A DNA stretch of 64,000 bases from Xylocopa sonorina (Eukaryota > Arthropoda > Insecta > Hymenoptera > Apidae), in assembly GCF_050948175.1 (NCBI RefSeq), contig NC_135204.1, positions 5,819,473-5,883,472 of the forward strand. The letters run 5' to 3'. The translations under genes and the position numbers were made by a program. This document shows positions 11,801 through 25,200 of the stretch, piece by piece. The notes beneath the pieces were generated by a model that was not told the DNA's origin, did no database searches, and saw nothing but the letters and a program-made list of their open reading frames with translations. Each line of letters begins with the position of its first letter. The stretch's first letter is position 1.

Positions 11801-12514
11801 CGCACGACGCGAAGTTTGACTTTCGACGGGGAGATCCGCGAATTTTCGGGGATTTTCAGCGAGACGAGAGGGAATTAAGTCTCCCGTGAAACTGTACAAG
11901 TGCCATCCTCGTGATTATCGCGTATTATCCCCGAATCTCGGTGTCTCCGTGCTGCTGATCAATTATTCAACGGTTTTTCTTAGCGAGATGAAATTTATTT
12001 TGGTTAGAAAATTTCCATAACTAAAACGATATGCAAAAAATGAAGACTTTCCGCTACAAACAGCGGTTTATGGTATGCGCAGCAGTGAAGCCATTTTTGA
12101 GGAACCGTTTTAAGCTTTTAATATTTTCCAGGTATGCGGTAATTAACTTTCTCCAACGATTTCGAAAGGCACCTGTGGAAATTTCGCTACATAACTAAAT
12201 ATGATAATGACAAAAATCATCTTCTACCAGAGACACCATCGCTCTTCTCCAAGAGAGCAATGGCCTAAAGGTAGAACATGCAGGTGTATGACACTTAGTA
12301 AAAAGGAGAATAATCAATCGAAATGCGTGAGAAATATATCGTGACAACGAGGTGATGAGACTGACGACAAACAACAATCTTCGACAACAAAAATCAGCTC
12401 TGAAAACTACTTCACAACTTTTGCACCCTGTCCTGAGCATCCTGAAGACGTAGAATAAAGACTTAAACGCAGAACCCTTCAAGCAAAATAGACAGAGTCT
12501 GTATCAAAATCATC
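8871..12514. other. Non-coding stretch, no supported gene
   Basis: The main curiosity is a CpG-rich block at 10,240-10,840, where three frames are open on the minus strand and two on the plus strand. None resembles a known family. A (GA)n microsatellite lies at 9,722-9,746. A second CpG-rich block lies at 11,590-11,890. No exon with a homologue was recognised. Confidence 0.5.
9722..9746 (+). repeat. (GA)n microsatellite
   Basis: A run of about 12 GA dinucleotides sits in otherwise unremarkable sequence. Confidence 0.9.
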
Positions 12515-12952
12515 CAAAACGAAGAACATATTAACCAAATAAAATAGAGAAATCGTGTCGTAGATTGAATTGAAGAACTTAAAGAACCATAAATCAGTGT
12601 TCAGTGATCAAGGAGCAAAGACCACGACGACAGTGAAGAAGGGGTGAAAGGACATTATGTAAAAAATAGAGTGCGACAGGGTTTGAGCTGCGTAGAATCG
12701 CCTGTGGGGAACTTTTACAACTTTCATTCGAAACGAAAAACATATTAAACAAATAAAATAGAAAAATCGTGTCGTAGATTGAATTGAAGAACTTAAAGAA
12801 CCATAAATCAGTGTTCAGTGATCAAGGAGCAAAGACCACGACGACAGTGAAGAAGGGGTGAAAGGACATTATGTAAAAAATAGAGTGCGACAGGGTTTGA
12901 GCGGCGTAGAATCGGCCGTGGGGAACTTTTTCAACTTTCATTCGAAACGAAT
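12515..12952 (+). repeat. Two-copy tandem duplication, unit about 214 bp
   Basis: AATCGTGTCGTAGATTGAAT occurs at 12,551 and again at 12,765. The copies remain nearly identical through GGAGCAAAGACCACGACGAC and on to CTTTCATTCGAAACGAA, which ends both copies. This is the least diverged of the tandem duplications in the window, so it is probably the most recent. No frame runs through both copies. Confidence 0.9.
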
Positions 12953-15506
12953 TGAATGTGTCACGCGACGCTTGAAATAGGACAGGGAGGACTATAGGGG
13001 AATTCGATTTGAACCGGTTGGTCTTTGTGCTCCTCTCTTTAATAGATCCACGACGAGAACTTCCCTCGTGAACTGATTACCCACTTTCCCCCACCCCGTT
13101 TCACCTGAGATCGATGGCGAAAGTTTTCATCGACTATCTTGTACTCTTGGCTCTCATCACCATAATATATGAAATTTCTCGTCCGCTTTCCGCGCCTCGC
13201 AGCGGAACGCAATGCAATTTGCCTGGCAGAGGCGCGTCGCCGCCATTATTCAGGATATCACGAAGGAAATATCGCTGGTCATTACGAGCGCAATAATTTT
13301 CATTTCCATCCTTTTTTTCATTGTACACACACCTGTTATCTCGAATTGTTAGTCCTCGTTGTCGCCTTTAATCGTCGCTGGTTTCTCCCCATTTTCCTCT
13401 CTCGCATTCCTATCATCTTGAATTATAGAATACACCACAGACTCTAAACGTTTGCTCACACGTTCTTTTCTTTCTTTGCTGCACACGCCCTGTCGCCTTA
13501 AATTCCCAGTCGTTCTCTTCCCATTCTGTTTGGGATTTTCCTCCTCTTCCCAAATGTATTTCCTTTGCGAGGTAATCTCCGGTTTCGTACACGAAATCTC
13601 GCCTTAAATCGTGGCCTGCCATAACCGCGGGATCAGAACTCGAACCTGCACACTACTCCCACCCTCCGCCATTGTGGATTTTCACGGGGCGGAAACGGCA
13701 TTTCCCTATTTTTCCGATAAAGATCCATTATTTGGCTCGGTGTGCGGCAGAAATTTACGCGGAAGTCGGAATAAAAGGCCTGCTCCCGGGAAAAAATAGT
13801 CGAATTCGAAACGAGGGTGGAGTAAAGAGGGGGTTGGTGGTGGCGATTCGATCCTGCGACGCGCACAGTTCCAGCTGAGCGTTAGTCGCACAGGCTATAA
13901 ATGTCTGCCGATGTTTGCTCGCTTTTGCCAGCTTTCTTGCGCGAATCCGATACTTTTGCGTGAACTAGCACGTATGTAATCCGAGGTCGAACATCGGTAA
14001 ACATTTCCAGGAATGTTGCACCGTTTTCACTTCCGGTTCCCTCGCACAAGGTAGAACGCTGTAAACGCCATGTTTTGTAAGAGGACACGATTATGGTATA
14101 TCAGCGTGAAGTCTGGTTATTTGTATTTTATTTCGAGATCAAGAGTAGCGTCGTTGAGTTATAAGTTTAGTGGCTGCAGTTGTTCACTCGTCTATCCAAA
14201 AGTATTAATATGCAATTTGTATAACAATAATAAGTTCTACGAGTGAATTTAATTAATACTTGTTTCTCTTTGAAAAGATAATGCCTCATGTATTTTATTT
14301 GTGAAAAATAAATTATTGGTGAACACCCTGAATAGACATGTGTAATTAAATTCCCTATTAAGCGATGTATTATGGTCCTCTAAGGATTTATTGAGAAATA
14401 AGGGACTTTGCATGACGTTACGTTGACTTGTTCCACTTGCACTTTTCAGAAGTGAAGATTCAATGACTTTAAATTGAAGGACGCGACTTCCGCAACAGAA
14501 AATATTAATTGAGATTAATCGATAGCTGCTAGCCATTAATTTACACCTCGTTACAATTACCGTTTCTGCTTGCTCTCAAAAAAGAAAAAAAAAAGGGAGA
14601 AACTGTGGTATAACAATATATTGCAACGGATGCACGTGGAGGGGCCATCAAAAGTTTCTCCTCGAGTGGAACCGTTCGAACTTTTTTATGAATGTTAATG
14701 CACACTGTCCTGCAGCCAGCATAAATCGCAACTTTTCCTCGAAATTAAATTTCGAGACACCGCAACGCGGCTGGCCAAATAGGATTTCGAAAATTCGGCC
14801 CGTTCTCCGTTTAATTTACAATGCAGCAACGGTGAAGAATTAGAGGACGAGCGCAATTTCGCCGCTGAAACAATGTAACAAAAATAAGAAAAAAAGAAAC
14901 GTTAACTGCAAATTATTTGGGCACTCAGTAAAGTTAAAAATCGTTAACATGTCCCTACATTGCAGCACAACACAAAATGATAATACTACAAAAAATAATT
15001 GAGTATTCAACTATTCAATTGCGCCAAATTCAAACATTTCATATTTTTAGTTAGCAGAATAATTTCAAAATTCATTTATTATACGTTAGATCCGCCATCC
15101 AATATTGAATCATGAGACGTGTGTCTAAAAAGGAACAACAGTTTTTAATTCCCGTATTAGACCGTCAGATTCTAAGATTCTTTTTTAAGAATTTCGATGT
15201 ATCACTGGCGTGGAAGTAACAAACAAACGCTGAGAATATCGTGGCAAGGAGAAAGGCTGGCTCGAACCGGCAAAGGAAACCGTTTCACGCTTCACAGCGA
15301 GGGAGCGCAACATCAAACTAGCTAATCAAACTGACCAGCGGAAGCTAATGGGGCTTTTGATCACCCGCAGACCTATTTTTTTTTCAACTTTCAAACCGTA
15401 CAACCGAACTGTGCAAGTATAGAACGATCTCCAAAGGAGTTTCAGGGGTGGCGAGGGTTAAAAATACCAAGTTTCAGTTTCAGTGACACCGTATACAAAT
15501 TTCACC
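12953..15506. other. Non-coding stretch, no supported gene
   Basis: Short frames at 13,114-13,890 overlap on both strands and match nothing recognisable. The rest is AT-rich with scattered CpG-rich patches. Confidence 0.5.
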
Positions 15507-16275
15507 ATACACAGAGTGGAGCAGTAACTATTAGCCCTTCAAATATCTTCGAAACTATAAGTTTCACAGAAATTTTTGCTGATACAAAATTGCACAGTAC
15601 AAAGGGGCCCATTCGTTGGCTAAAATAGTTTTATCCTAAATGGAGGTATATCGGACATTTGAAGGTCACAATCTTTTTTTTTAAATTGATTCGTATGTTT
15701 TTTCTTCCGTGAAACGGTAAAGCATGTTAAAATGAATTTAACGACCTGTAACATGATGCTATTGAAGACCATAGAAAGTAGAAAAAGGTGATAATACTTA
15801 CTAGTTTGGTAGTAAATGAAGTATATGTTTAGTAGGCGCTTGAAATTATGACTACAGCTGGCAATGCAATATTGCATTCTTTTCACTGTTGATTGACATG
15901 CACGTCGTATAGTCTCGCGACTTATTGATTACGATATCACACCATATATTCACAGATCATTGTTTTTGGTGTTCAACCTGTTGCAGCCAATGTGGATTTT
16001 CCGCTGCACATAAATGCATGTTACGTAAATTTGCCCGTGATTTGTGAATGTTGCTCCGTCACTAAATAAAACGATATTCAGGAAATAATGTCATTAGGTT
16101 TTATTTTTGAAAATTTGCAAAGGGAGGGGGGGCATTCCCCTATTTCTATGGGGAAACATGCGTCATAGAATGCACTTTAAAAGGCCGTTTGAATTTTTGT
16201 TCTGGCAAAAATTTGTTGTGAAACTTATAGTTTCGAAGATATTTGAGGTGCTAATAGTCACTGCCCACCCTGTAT
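15507..16275 (-). mobile_element. DNA transposon remnant with about 70-bp inverted ends and a decayed DDE transposase
   Basis: The left end at about 15,507-15,585 and the right end at about 16,200-16,275 are inverted copies over about 70 bp. Both contain CTATTAGC, CAAATATCTTCGAAACTATA and AGTTTCACA, and the right end reads TACAGGGTGGGCAGT on the minus strand. On the minus strand inside, the peptide FSDGATFTNHGQ (about 16,063-16,030) is followed in another frame by AAENPHWLQQVEHQ (about 16,008-15,967) and then SVNIWC. Together these resemble the catalytic-D region of a DDE transposase class common in insects and related to Tc1/mariner. Frameshifts and stops interrupt it, so it cannot be active. 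TA at both outer borders fits that class. Confidence 0.7.
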
Positions 16276-18366
16276 ATTACCGTTCAGAAATGTTTAAAAG
16301 ACATCAGAGGACCGTTTCCAAATAATTGTTTAACAATTTTCACTGCACGCATTTGCGATATAATGTTTTCTTTAATAATTCAAATATTACTGTGTGGGAT
16401 GCTTGGAATTACTATAAGCAGTGTATTGTAGAATATGCTAAATAGATGTATAGTCAAACACAATATTAGATTAAGGTACTTGCACATAAAAAGTTGGAGA
16501 TCGAAGCTTCTGTAATCTTCTAACTTCATTCCATTCTGAATATTTGATAAACGATCGGCTGAATCTGATTGCCCGACCAGGTATTGTCCAATTCTACTTG
16601 GCAGGTAGTCGCTACGAATTGGATGCCCGCACGTGGGACACGGAAGCGCTCCGATTTGAGATTGAATTCGAAACTTTTGCCAGTTGAAATCTTGTTGGTC
16701 AATGTACAACTTGCGTGGACCTTTCTGTTGCGTTTATCGAACAAGCACAGTACTGTTCCATTTGTCTTTCTGTACTGTGCCAGTCGATGTAACCGGTGCA
16801 TTCGTTTGGCGTGAAAAATGGTGGTCGATTTTTATGGAAATAAAATCATTTAGACGATGTCTGATAAAATATCGCTCCGTTCTACTTGCTTTATTAAAGG
16901 CTGCGCAAATGTATTCGTTTTGCTGCGAAATTTAAAGTCAGTGATTCGATATTTATTTTTTACAATTTTACATACATCAAGGAATTGGTATTAGAACAAA
17001 AATTTGAAGAGATTGATTAACAGAATTTTGTATTCTAATTGTCTTCTGGACAAAAACTTGTGTTTCAAATTTCTAGTAGATAAATTATTAATTTTTCTAG
17101 GCTCGTCTGACCAAGCGTTGATCTACTCTCCTTAATCGTCCAAATCTTCGTTTATTCCTCGTTTTCCACTGAAGATAATTATTTTTCCAAAACATAGGGA
17201 CAATACTTAATTAATTCAAACACTATTCCACTTTATTTACCCTTAAGAAACTGCTACACCATTAATCTATTGCACGAATATCATAAATTTCCATATATTC
17301 TTGTACGAAGCACAACGTACAAAACTTATTTTACAAATAATAATCTATCTCAATTACATCCCTCCCCTCGCAACACCATGAACGAAATAACGTGATCCAA
17401 CAGTAATCTATTTCACTCATCACTCAGATTCACCGTAAATTAAATAAGCTAATACATCAACGAAGTTAAGCCAAATTGCTGTACCAAAGCGTAGCGAATA
17501 AATTAATCCCATCTAAATAACAATTTATTCTACCGATCTCCCTACAACATCAAGAGTATAACAGCCAAATTTAACAGTAATTTATTCCATTTGCTCCTTT
17601 GAATTACCAATAATCTAATCCATATTTCATTTCCAAAGTGCAACGAACAATTACACTCCACCCCTACATTTATTCCCCAAAATGATCTCTCTAAACCATC
17701 GTGGACGAAGCATTTAGATCGATCGAAAATTCCAATTCAACCTCGCCAAAGCATAGAAAATATACAACATACAAAACCGTCCGCCCAAAAGCGATTTATA
17801 CTACTTATCGCCTTGTAACACCAGGGATAAACTCGAATCCGATAGAGCACCCGATCCAACATTGATCTACACGTTACTCCTCCGCATATAATTCCCGAAA
17901 CCATTTCGAATAAAACGTATAATCCGTTACATAAAAAAGGGAGCTAATCCTCTGATATCAGTCGATGCATTCGAGAGCGAAAATTCGACGGAACTCGTGT
18001 AGCATAACCGGATCCAGTGGAAAAAGTATTCGAGCATAAAATCAGAATTCTCGAGGGTGGACGATCGTGGAACAATTTGAAGCCTAAATCGGTCGACGTC
18101 GTTCAGTTCGACCGTGGTATATCGCCGCAGCGAGCAGGAATCGAATATCGAGGGGAGGCTCGTCGGTGACCTCGTTCAGCGGCGCGCAAGAAAAATGAGG
18201 TCGTTTCCGGCTCCTTCGGATACGTAAGCCGATCCGTGTTCCGTCGGGCCAGGAATTCTAATATCCCTCCCAGTCGAATAAATCGCTCGTCCTGAGGAGA
18301 GAGGGACCGCTGGTGACATAATAATCGCCGCGAATAATTGTACGATGGCATCACGCCCTAACCGGA
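16276..18366. other. Non-coding stretch with overlapping open frames at 16,380-16,935
   Basis: At 16,380-16,935, frames of 81-109 codons are open on both strands. The minus-strand frame at 16,526-16,801 contains several cysteines and a GTVLCLFDKRNRKVH segment, and has no family I recognise. From 16,940 to 18,000 the DNA is AT-rich with nothing visible. Confidence 0.4.
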
Positions 18367-18757
18367 ACCAACGCCAAGGACGAGCTTCTGACCCAGTCAC
18401 GTTCAGACGGGAATCGATGATTCCTGACTGCTCATCGCATCGTAACAAAGACGCAACAAGTATACACGGTGAATCATTCTGTCATTATGAAAGAAATTTC
18501 TTTTATTTTGGACTTCGCGATTCTTTGGTTTTGGAATTTTTAATTTTAATCTGCGACACGTTACCAACGCCAAGGACGAGCTTCTGACCCAGTCACGTTC
18601 AGACGAGAATCGATGATTCCTGACTGCTCATCGCATCGTAACAAAGACGCAACAAGTATACACGGTGAATCATTCTGTCATTAAGAACGAAACTTCTTTG
18701 AGCTTGGACCTCGCGATTCTTTGGTTTCTGAATTTTACTCTGCGACATGTTCGACTT
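18367..18757 (+). repeat. Two-copy tandem duplication, unit 196 bp
   Basis: ACCAACGCCAAGGACGAGCT starts at 18,367 and again at 18,563. Both copies continue through GAATCGATGATTCCTGACTG and GTATACACGGTGAATCATTC. The second half of each copy is more diverged than the first. No coding function is indicated. Confidence 0.9.
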
Positions 18758-19182
18758 ACGAATTTTCACATCGTATCTGAAGCAAAGGTATAATAATATT
18801 GTAGGAAATTTATCAATTAAAGACGATTCCAAGATCATTAGATAGTTCTTTTAAACTGAGATATTACTTGAAAGACTGCTCACAAACAACTGCTTCATCG
18901 TTTTAAAGCATTCGCAGGAAAAACTCATTTACCCCATTGTATTGATTACTGTTAGAAAAGTAATAAGTGACAGATAATTTAATTTCTTACCGCAAGCAAA
19001 TATTTCCTTCTCGAGTTGATTTTGAAAATGCATCCACCAAAATCGTTGCAACAATATCGTCCAAAGAGGCGACGATAATACGATAAAATGGACTACCGTG
19101 GCAGGGTTCAATTAATCGTGCCCGTCTAAAGCTCCCCCTAATTATTCTAACCTATAAAACTTTCAGGGGTTTCATTTTCTTT

Positions 19183-19214
<32 letters not shown>

Positions 19215-20445
19215 GTCGTCAGATTTATTTCCTCGACGGTGAACGCGTTCGTTATTAGCGAACTGATTATTCCAACAGAAATCGAGATCAGATCTTTCGT
19301 TCGCTGCGCGAGTAAACCCCCGACAAGGTTACCGCGAAAGTGGGGGAGGGAATGGTGAACTGACACGCCATTAAGCGAAACCTCGAACCTTATAGATCTT
19401 TTTATAGTCGCCTCGCGGGATCGAATGCACTCCCGTCGGACAGTCGCGTCCACGGGGAACAGAGGGAGAAATATCGCTGGTGAGAACGTTCGAATAAAAG
19501 CAGCGCCTAGAACGAATTAGGGAACGAAGAAATGAGATGAGAAACGGGGATCGTTTTTGCGTCCTCCCGTCGAGAACGACGCGCGGATATCTTGCGCCTC
19601 TCGCTGGAATATTATTTAGAAATTTCATCCGGTTCTTGCGACAATTTATCGTCCAATGCATTGAAACGTTTACGGTTGTTTTAACGTATTCGCATCGGGT
19701 TATTTTTTGCAAACTTCTCACATTTGTCAGAGTGTTCCAGCGATCTAAAGATGTTTCAACGTACGCGTATTAAAACTGCGATAATTATTTTCGTAATTAA
19801 TATATCTCATTGAAATTTGTAGGATATGTACGTGAGTAGTATTAGTATCGTTTTTTGGTATGAAAATTGGTGAAACAGCGTCCATTGTGCAACTGTACTT
19901 CGCAGAATTTGCATACATATCGTATTCTCATCCGATATCAATATCTGATTCAGAATTTCTGTATAACAACTTTTTTATTTTTTATATCCACGGTTTTGCG
20001 AAACGAGTAAAAATACTCTCATCGTGGCTTTAGTTAAAAACGAAAATTGTTAACGAGAAACGAATTAATTACTGTACATTACACTGTAACCGAAATGTTC
20101 CTCCAGTTCAGAATATTCCAGCCAGAGAAAAGACGAGGACCAGCTGTGTTCGATTTTCAGAAGTTCGTCCGTGATACTTTTCCTTCCTCGCCCATATTAT
20201 CTGCCCCCTGTTCGCGGAAACTTTCGCAGGCGACGAAAATAAAACGACCAACTGGTACCTGCTTCCGCGATTCTTTACTGTTAACGCGGAACTCGTGTTC
20301 TTTGGAAAGCAGGGCTCACGAGGAAGCAAAATTGCTAAGATCGTTACTTTATCACCTTCGAATACTCAATTTGGCGGTCTTGGCGAACGCTGCTCGCAAC
20401 GTTTAACCCTTTGAACCCTAAGACGCGCTCGAGACTGGGAACATG
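18758..20445. other. Non-coding stretch, no supported gene
   Basis: It contains a (CT)n microsatellite at about 19,183-19,214 and CpG-rich DNA at 19,220-19,600 and 20,050-20,400 with chance frames on both strands. An isolated TTAACCCTTTGAACCC at about 20,403 resembles the ends of the TTAA elements elsewhere, but no matching inverted end was found. Confidence 0.45.
19183..19214 (+). repeat. (CT)n microsatellite
   Basis: About 14 CT units with one TTTC interruption follow a T-rich run. Confidence 0.9.
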
Positions 20446-20750
20446 GCTGCGTACCGCATATTGACTAGTTACTTGTAGACCAATGAAGAGGCTCGTAATG
20501 CATATTGAACAGGTGATGGCAGGCTAATAAGCGTGTTCATCGCACACATTAAATGGTCCCTCGCGGACCTCTAAACGGATACACATTGGATAGTTGCTAG
20601 CAACCCATGAATGGGTTTACAATGCATACCAAATAGTTGTCTGCGATCTCATAAATCGGTTAGCGGGACACGTCGAGTAGTGGTTTATGGATTGCTGCGT
20701 GGACTCGTAGCGTGTATCGAATGGAATACTTGCGAATTTATAAACGAATA
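20446..20750 (+). repeat. Degenerate minisatellite, period about 44 bp, about 7 copies
   Basis: Seven imperfect units start near 20,446, 20,491, 20,535, 20,578, 20,615, 20,659 and 20,702. A rough consensus begins G-T-CGTAATGCATATTGAAT and ends in ATAAACG. Units range from 37 to 45 bp. Divergence is high, so it is an old array. It follows the isolated TTAACCC motif at 20,403 by about 40 bp. Confidence 0.65.
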
Positions 20751-21929
20751 GTTTTCGAAAATCCATATGTGGATGATATATGGCATTGAAAAAGTTAAGA
20801 AAACTATTAGAACAGTTTGTAATTGTTATGGTTCCCAGATACTCGCTGTGTGATGGACAGCAGCTCTTAGTCTCCCTCAAGACTTCACTTCCGCCTCCAC
20901 TTCCGGTATAAGAAAAGTTTCCACCGGTTTCTGTCGAGTCCAGAACGAAACTTTTCATCTTCTTCTCTTTCCTCTCCTCTCAATCTCACACACACATATT
21001 ATTCGTATGACAATAATAAATATGGCGTTCGACCAAACATTGAACTAAATATACGATATAAAATTAAATTGAGTTGAACAATTTGATAAATTATGATTCG
21101 ATATATTCGACAGCTGTATACGTTCACACAGAGAGCTGTAATCTTCCTTTTTTATATGAAATTGAAGGTACAAAATGATAAATATTAAGAATACTCAAGA
21201 GCAGAGGGAAATTAGCTCATCTTCGATTACACCAACATCCTGTTGCGTTCTAAATTCCTTTAAATAAGAGTCTGATGCTCGACTGAAGCCTTGTTTTAAC
21301 AGAAATTCTACATAAACACCTGCAATGCTACTCTCGCGCTTAATTAAGTTCGTCATTTGCAGGATTAGAATATCTAGACACGTTTGTGCTTTCAGAGGGA
21401 GAATTAGAATATATACAAATAAAAATTAGCGTGTCTAAAAATTCATACAAGGTGTCCAATGTGTAATCAACAGAAACTGCTGTCTTTAAAATAAATCTCC
21501 AACAGCATCGATTACGAACATTTCACACATGTCGTCTGGACATGTAAAATTCTTTCGAGATCATCCCAAACACACCGCGTGTCACGTTGGCAATCACGCA
21601 GAGGCTGTCACGGGTGATGTTATTGATTTTGCGGCGTTCACACGCGGAACACGAGGCGGCCGCTGTTCTAAACGGATTTAATTCTCCATGAAATTTTATT
21701 AGCCACTGACGAATCTGCTGGTAATAACCGTGCGGTCTGCGAAGTGTTCTGATAACCGCGTTAGGATTAACTGATTATCAAACCATTGAAAATCCGATTT
21801 CTATATTAATTGGTTACGTAGCCGGGGAACGTTAAAAATACTCGCGCACGATATCTTCGATTGAATTAAAAGCCAAAGGCGAATATAGCGAGTGAATAAA
21901 TTTTGCAAATTCAAAGTGAAGGGTAATCC
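20751..21929. other. Non-coding stretch, no supported gene
   Basis: Mixed AT-rich DNA with one CpG-rich patch at 21,570-21,670. The frame at 20,617-20,958 (minus) overlaps the minisatellite and is considered spurious. Confidence 0.5.
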
Positions 21930-22282
21930 AATTTTTTTTTATCAAAATTTCGTAGAAACTTAATTTTGCAAAATACTCAGACACCTTTAGAAACAATGAA
22001 TCTGTAATAAAAAGTATAATTACATTGAATCTAAAGAAATATAATTATAAAAAAAGTCTAATGTAATAAAACGTGTACTTTGAGTGAGTACAGTAGTTAT
22101 TAATTCAATTTTTTTACTAAAATTTCGTGGTAACTTAACTTTGCAAAATACTCAGATCTCTTTAGAAACAACGAATCTGTAATAAAAAAATATAATTACA
22201 TTGAATCTAAAGAAATATAGTTGTAAAAAAAAGTCTAATGTAATGAAACGTGTACTTTGAGTGAGTACAGTAGTTATTGAAT
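21930..22282 (+). repeat. Two-copy tandem duplication, unit about 175 bp
   Basis: TTGCAAAATACTCAGA occurs at 21,966 and 22,141. The copies share ATTACATTGAATCTAAAGAA and CGTGTACTTTGAGTGAGTAC. They are AT-rich with few differences and include small A-run length changes. Confidence 0.9.
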
Positions 22283-25200
22283 ATATATTGTTTCACAATA
22301 TTTTTCTTTAAATAATCGACTTATAAATCGAAAGAAGATAATTAATATTGCTTGAGAGCGTATAATGAATTTATTCTGCACGCGTGCGAAGGGAAATGTT
22401 GTTGTAACAGGCACCAATATCTTGGGAACGTAAATCTGATTCCTCCATTGATTTATTTGTCCCTGTCAATCCTATTCGCGGCCAAACAATGGCCACGATT
22501 TATCTTATTTTATCACGCCAATTCCCGCGCAAATAAATCCCGGACATTGTTCCTCTAATTCTTCCTCAAGTACACCTCTGCACAGGGCTTAACGAACACC
22601 GCCTCTGTTACCATTCGCCGTCCTACAATACCGCCATATTATGTTTCAAATTCTAGCTTCCGCTATCAATCCACGCCAGAACGAAACAAACTTGCCCCCA
22701 GAGAGAGCTGCGAGGCTGAATCGAGGGGATTAGAAGGCCCAAAAACGCGCGGATCGATATTTAAGCGATTCGAGACGCCTCGGTTCTGAACAGCGTCCTG
22801 CGTCCGACTAATCTTCTGCTTAATCACTAGCTTCTTGCGACCCGATCTAATCCTCGCTGGACCCTCTTTCACTATCTTATAATTTATTTAACGACAAATT
22901 ACATAATTACGATTAAAGAATGCTCATCAAAGATACAAATTGAAAATTTTGAAAAATGTTTCTATAAAAAATGTCTGAAATTTCAAAGAATGTCTTGCAT
23001 AAAAAATATCACGTTTGCCTATAATTCACGGTTTATAGGAGAGAAAGATTTCTAAAACGGTTGGCATTGGCGATAGGAATCGGGTCACTGAAAGGCGTCT
23101 CCTGAAGAAGTCAATCCTTTCATCTCGCATGACTCCCTTTGCGCGTATCAGCTCTCTGGGACTTCTGTTTCAATTTAAAACAATATCGTGTCAGATGTGA
23201 TAACAAAAGTAATGCACCCACCGGCCGGCGAGACCGCGGAAAAATGAAAGGAAATATCGCGACGGTGGTGTCCGTAACGAAAGCGAATGAAACACGAATA
23301 CAGGAACAAAACCGCGGCCCCCTCCTCGTCTGCCCTATTCCACGGATACTATACGTGCTTCCGTTGCAAATTTAGTCGCATACAGAGTGCGCATCATGGA
23401 AACGTTATGTTTGCGTTAAGGGAGTCACTTAGGAAACGTAAGAGAATATCAATGGTCTCGCTGGAGGTAACGCAAAGACGTTTTCTTGCGCAGGACGTAG
23501 AGCCGGTGTCCCTGAATAATCTTTTCCTCCTCTGTTTGACAAATATGACGCGACACGAAACGCGCGAACGAATAATTTAATAAATCCGAGAGGGACGTTA
23601 ACTTACGCTACTGAAATCTTCGTTTTCTTTGCTTTTTTTTTCTAATTTTTAAGATTTACAGGAACAAGCGGAGGAACATTGATCAGAATATTCTGGAAAG
23701 TTTGGAAATAAATTTGAAACATGTGGAGAACAGCTATTTAATTGCTCTTATCTGCTTAGTAAGTATAGTCGAGTCAGTGAAAGGTGGTGCTTGATGTACC
23801 CCCTCCACCAACTGAATGCAATTTTTGAATTGCAATATCTTTCACCACTCCACTGTTATTAAGATTTTATGGTTCTATCTAACGTTTGCTTCTTTAATTT
23901 AAATCCAGTGAAATTCAGTATGATATAATATTGATTCATTTCATACTATTTTCAATTACCCCAACATCTTTGTAAATAATAATGTTTGTCGTCAATTGCT
24001 CTGTTAAGTTAATGTAAATTGCCCAGGCTGAGACACAACGCTGAATTCCGTGTAACTCGCGAAAGATATTATTCTATGAACAGGAGAGACTGAAATTTTA
24101 ATCAGAGTTCCTAGAATTCGGCTTCCTGAGCGGAATAGCAATTGGCGTGTCCCTAACTCCATCTTGAACAGCGATGGATAGACGTGGGCAAGGACAACGG
24201 TAACAGAACCTTGGAATTAGCGAGGTAGTTCCTCCTTAATTAGTATCCTTCAGTGTGACAGTGACCCTACGCTCTGCATACTCGATGGACCGCTATATAA
24301 GTCGCCCAAGGTCACGTAAATCAATTACAAGCTAAAACTCTTTCAATGGTTAGTTAAAACATTTTTTATACTCTAGAGACGTCTCCAAATCTACCATGAA
24401 AATCAAATTGAGTTAAACACCCTGTTTGTAATTTATTGTAACTCAACAATTATTATCAAAATTAAAGACTATCTTCGGTTTTTCACACGATTGAAAGTAA
24501 AAAATAACAATCGAACAACTGCAAATCAACTATGAATAAAAAACATTTAAATCCAGAGTACAAATAAACTTACAATCGAACAGAAAATAAATGTTTCTCA
24601 ACAAACCGCGATTACGATTCCTCCAGAGATGATCAACGGTTAATAAACAACCCAGTAAACGCGAAACTAAAACAAAACTAAAGAGAAAAGTAAAACCCCG
24701 GCAGAGGATAAGACTTCGCCCGTTCCCCGCCACGTCGAGTTCTCTCCAGCAGAAATTCCCGCAAGTCCTCGAGGCGAGTACGTAATATCGTGAGTGGTAC
24801 GTTTATCAGAATCCTTCAGGAGCACGGCCACGGGGTATAGAAGAAACCCAGGCGAAAGGCATTTCCCTTCGGCTGCTCGTATCCTCGGATCGATTCATAA
24901 TCACGAGCCACGACCGCCTCCTTTTTGGGCCACCCAGCCACCCCGTTCGAAGGAGACGCAGCTTCGTGCTGGACCGTTCCATTCGCCAGCCGAAAACTAC
25001 CCCCGTTTCGTCTTTCGCGTGATAGCAATGGCGCGTTCGTTTGCTGGAACGATTACGACTAGCAGCAGGACACAAATCTCTGTCAGTGATCCTTGGCAAA
25101 AATCTGGTTGCCTGAAGGCAGGGCAGGGTGTAATTATTCGGGACTAGGGACTCGAAACGAACGAAATGGAACGAGGAATTTACGGTCGTGTCTTCCGAGA

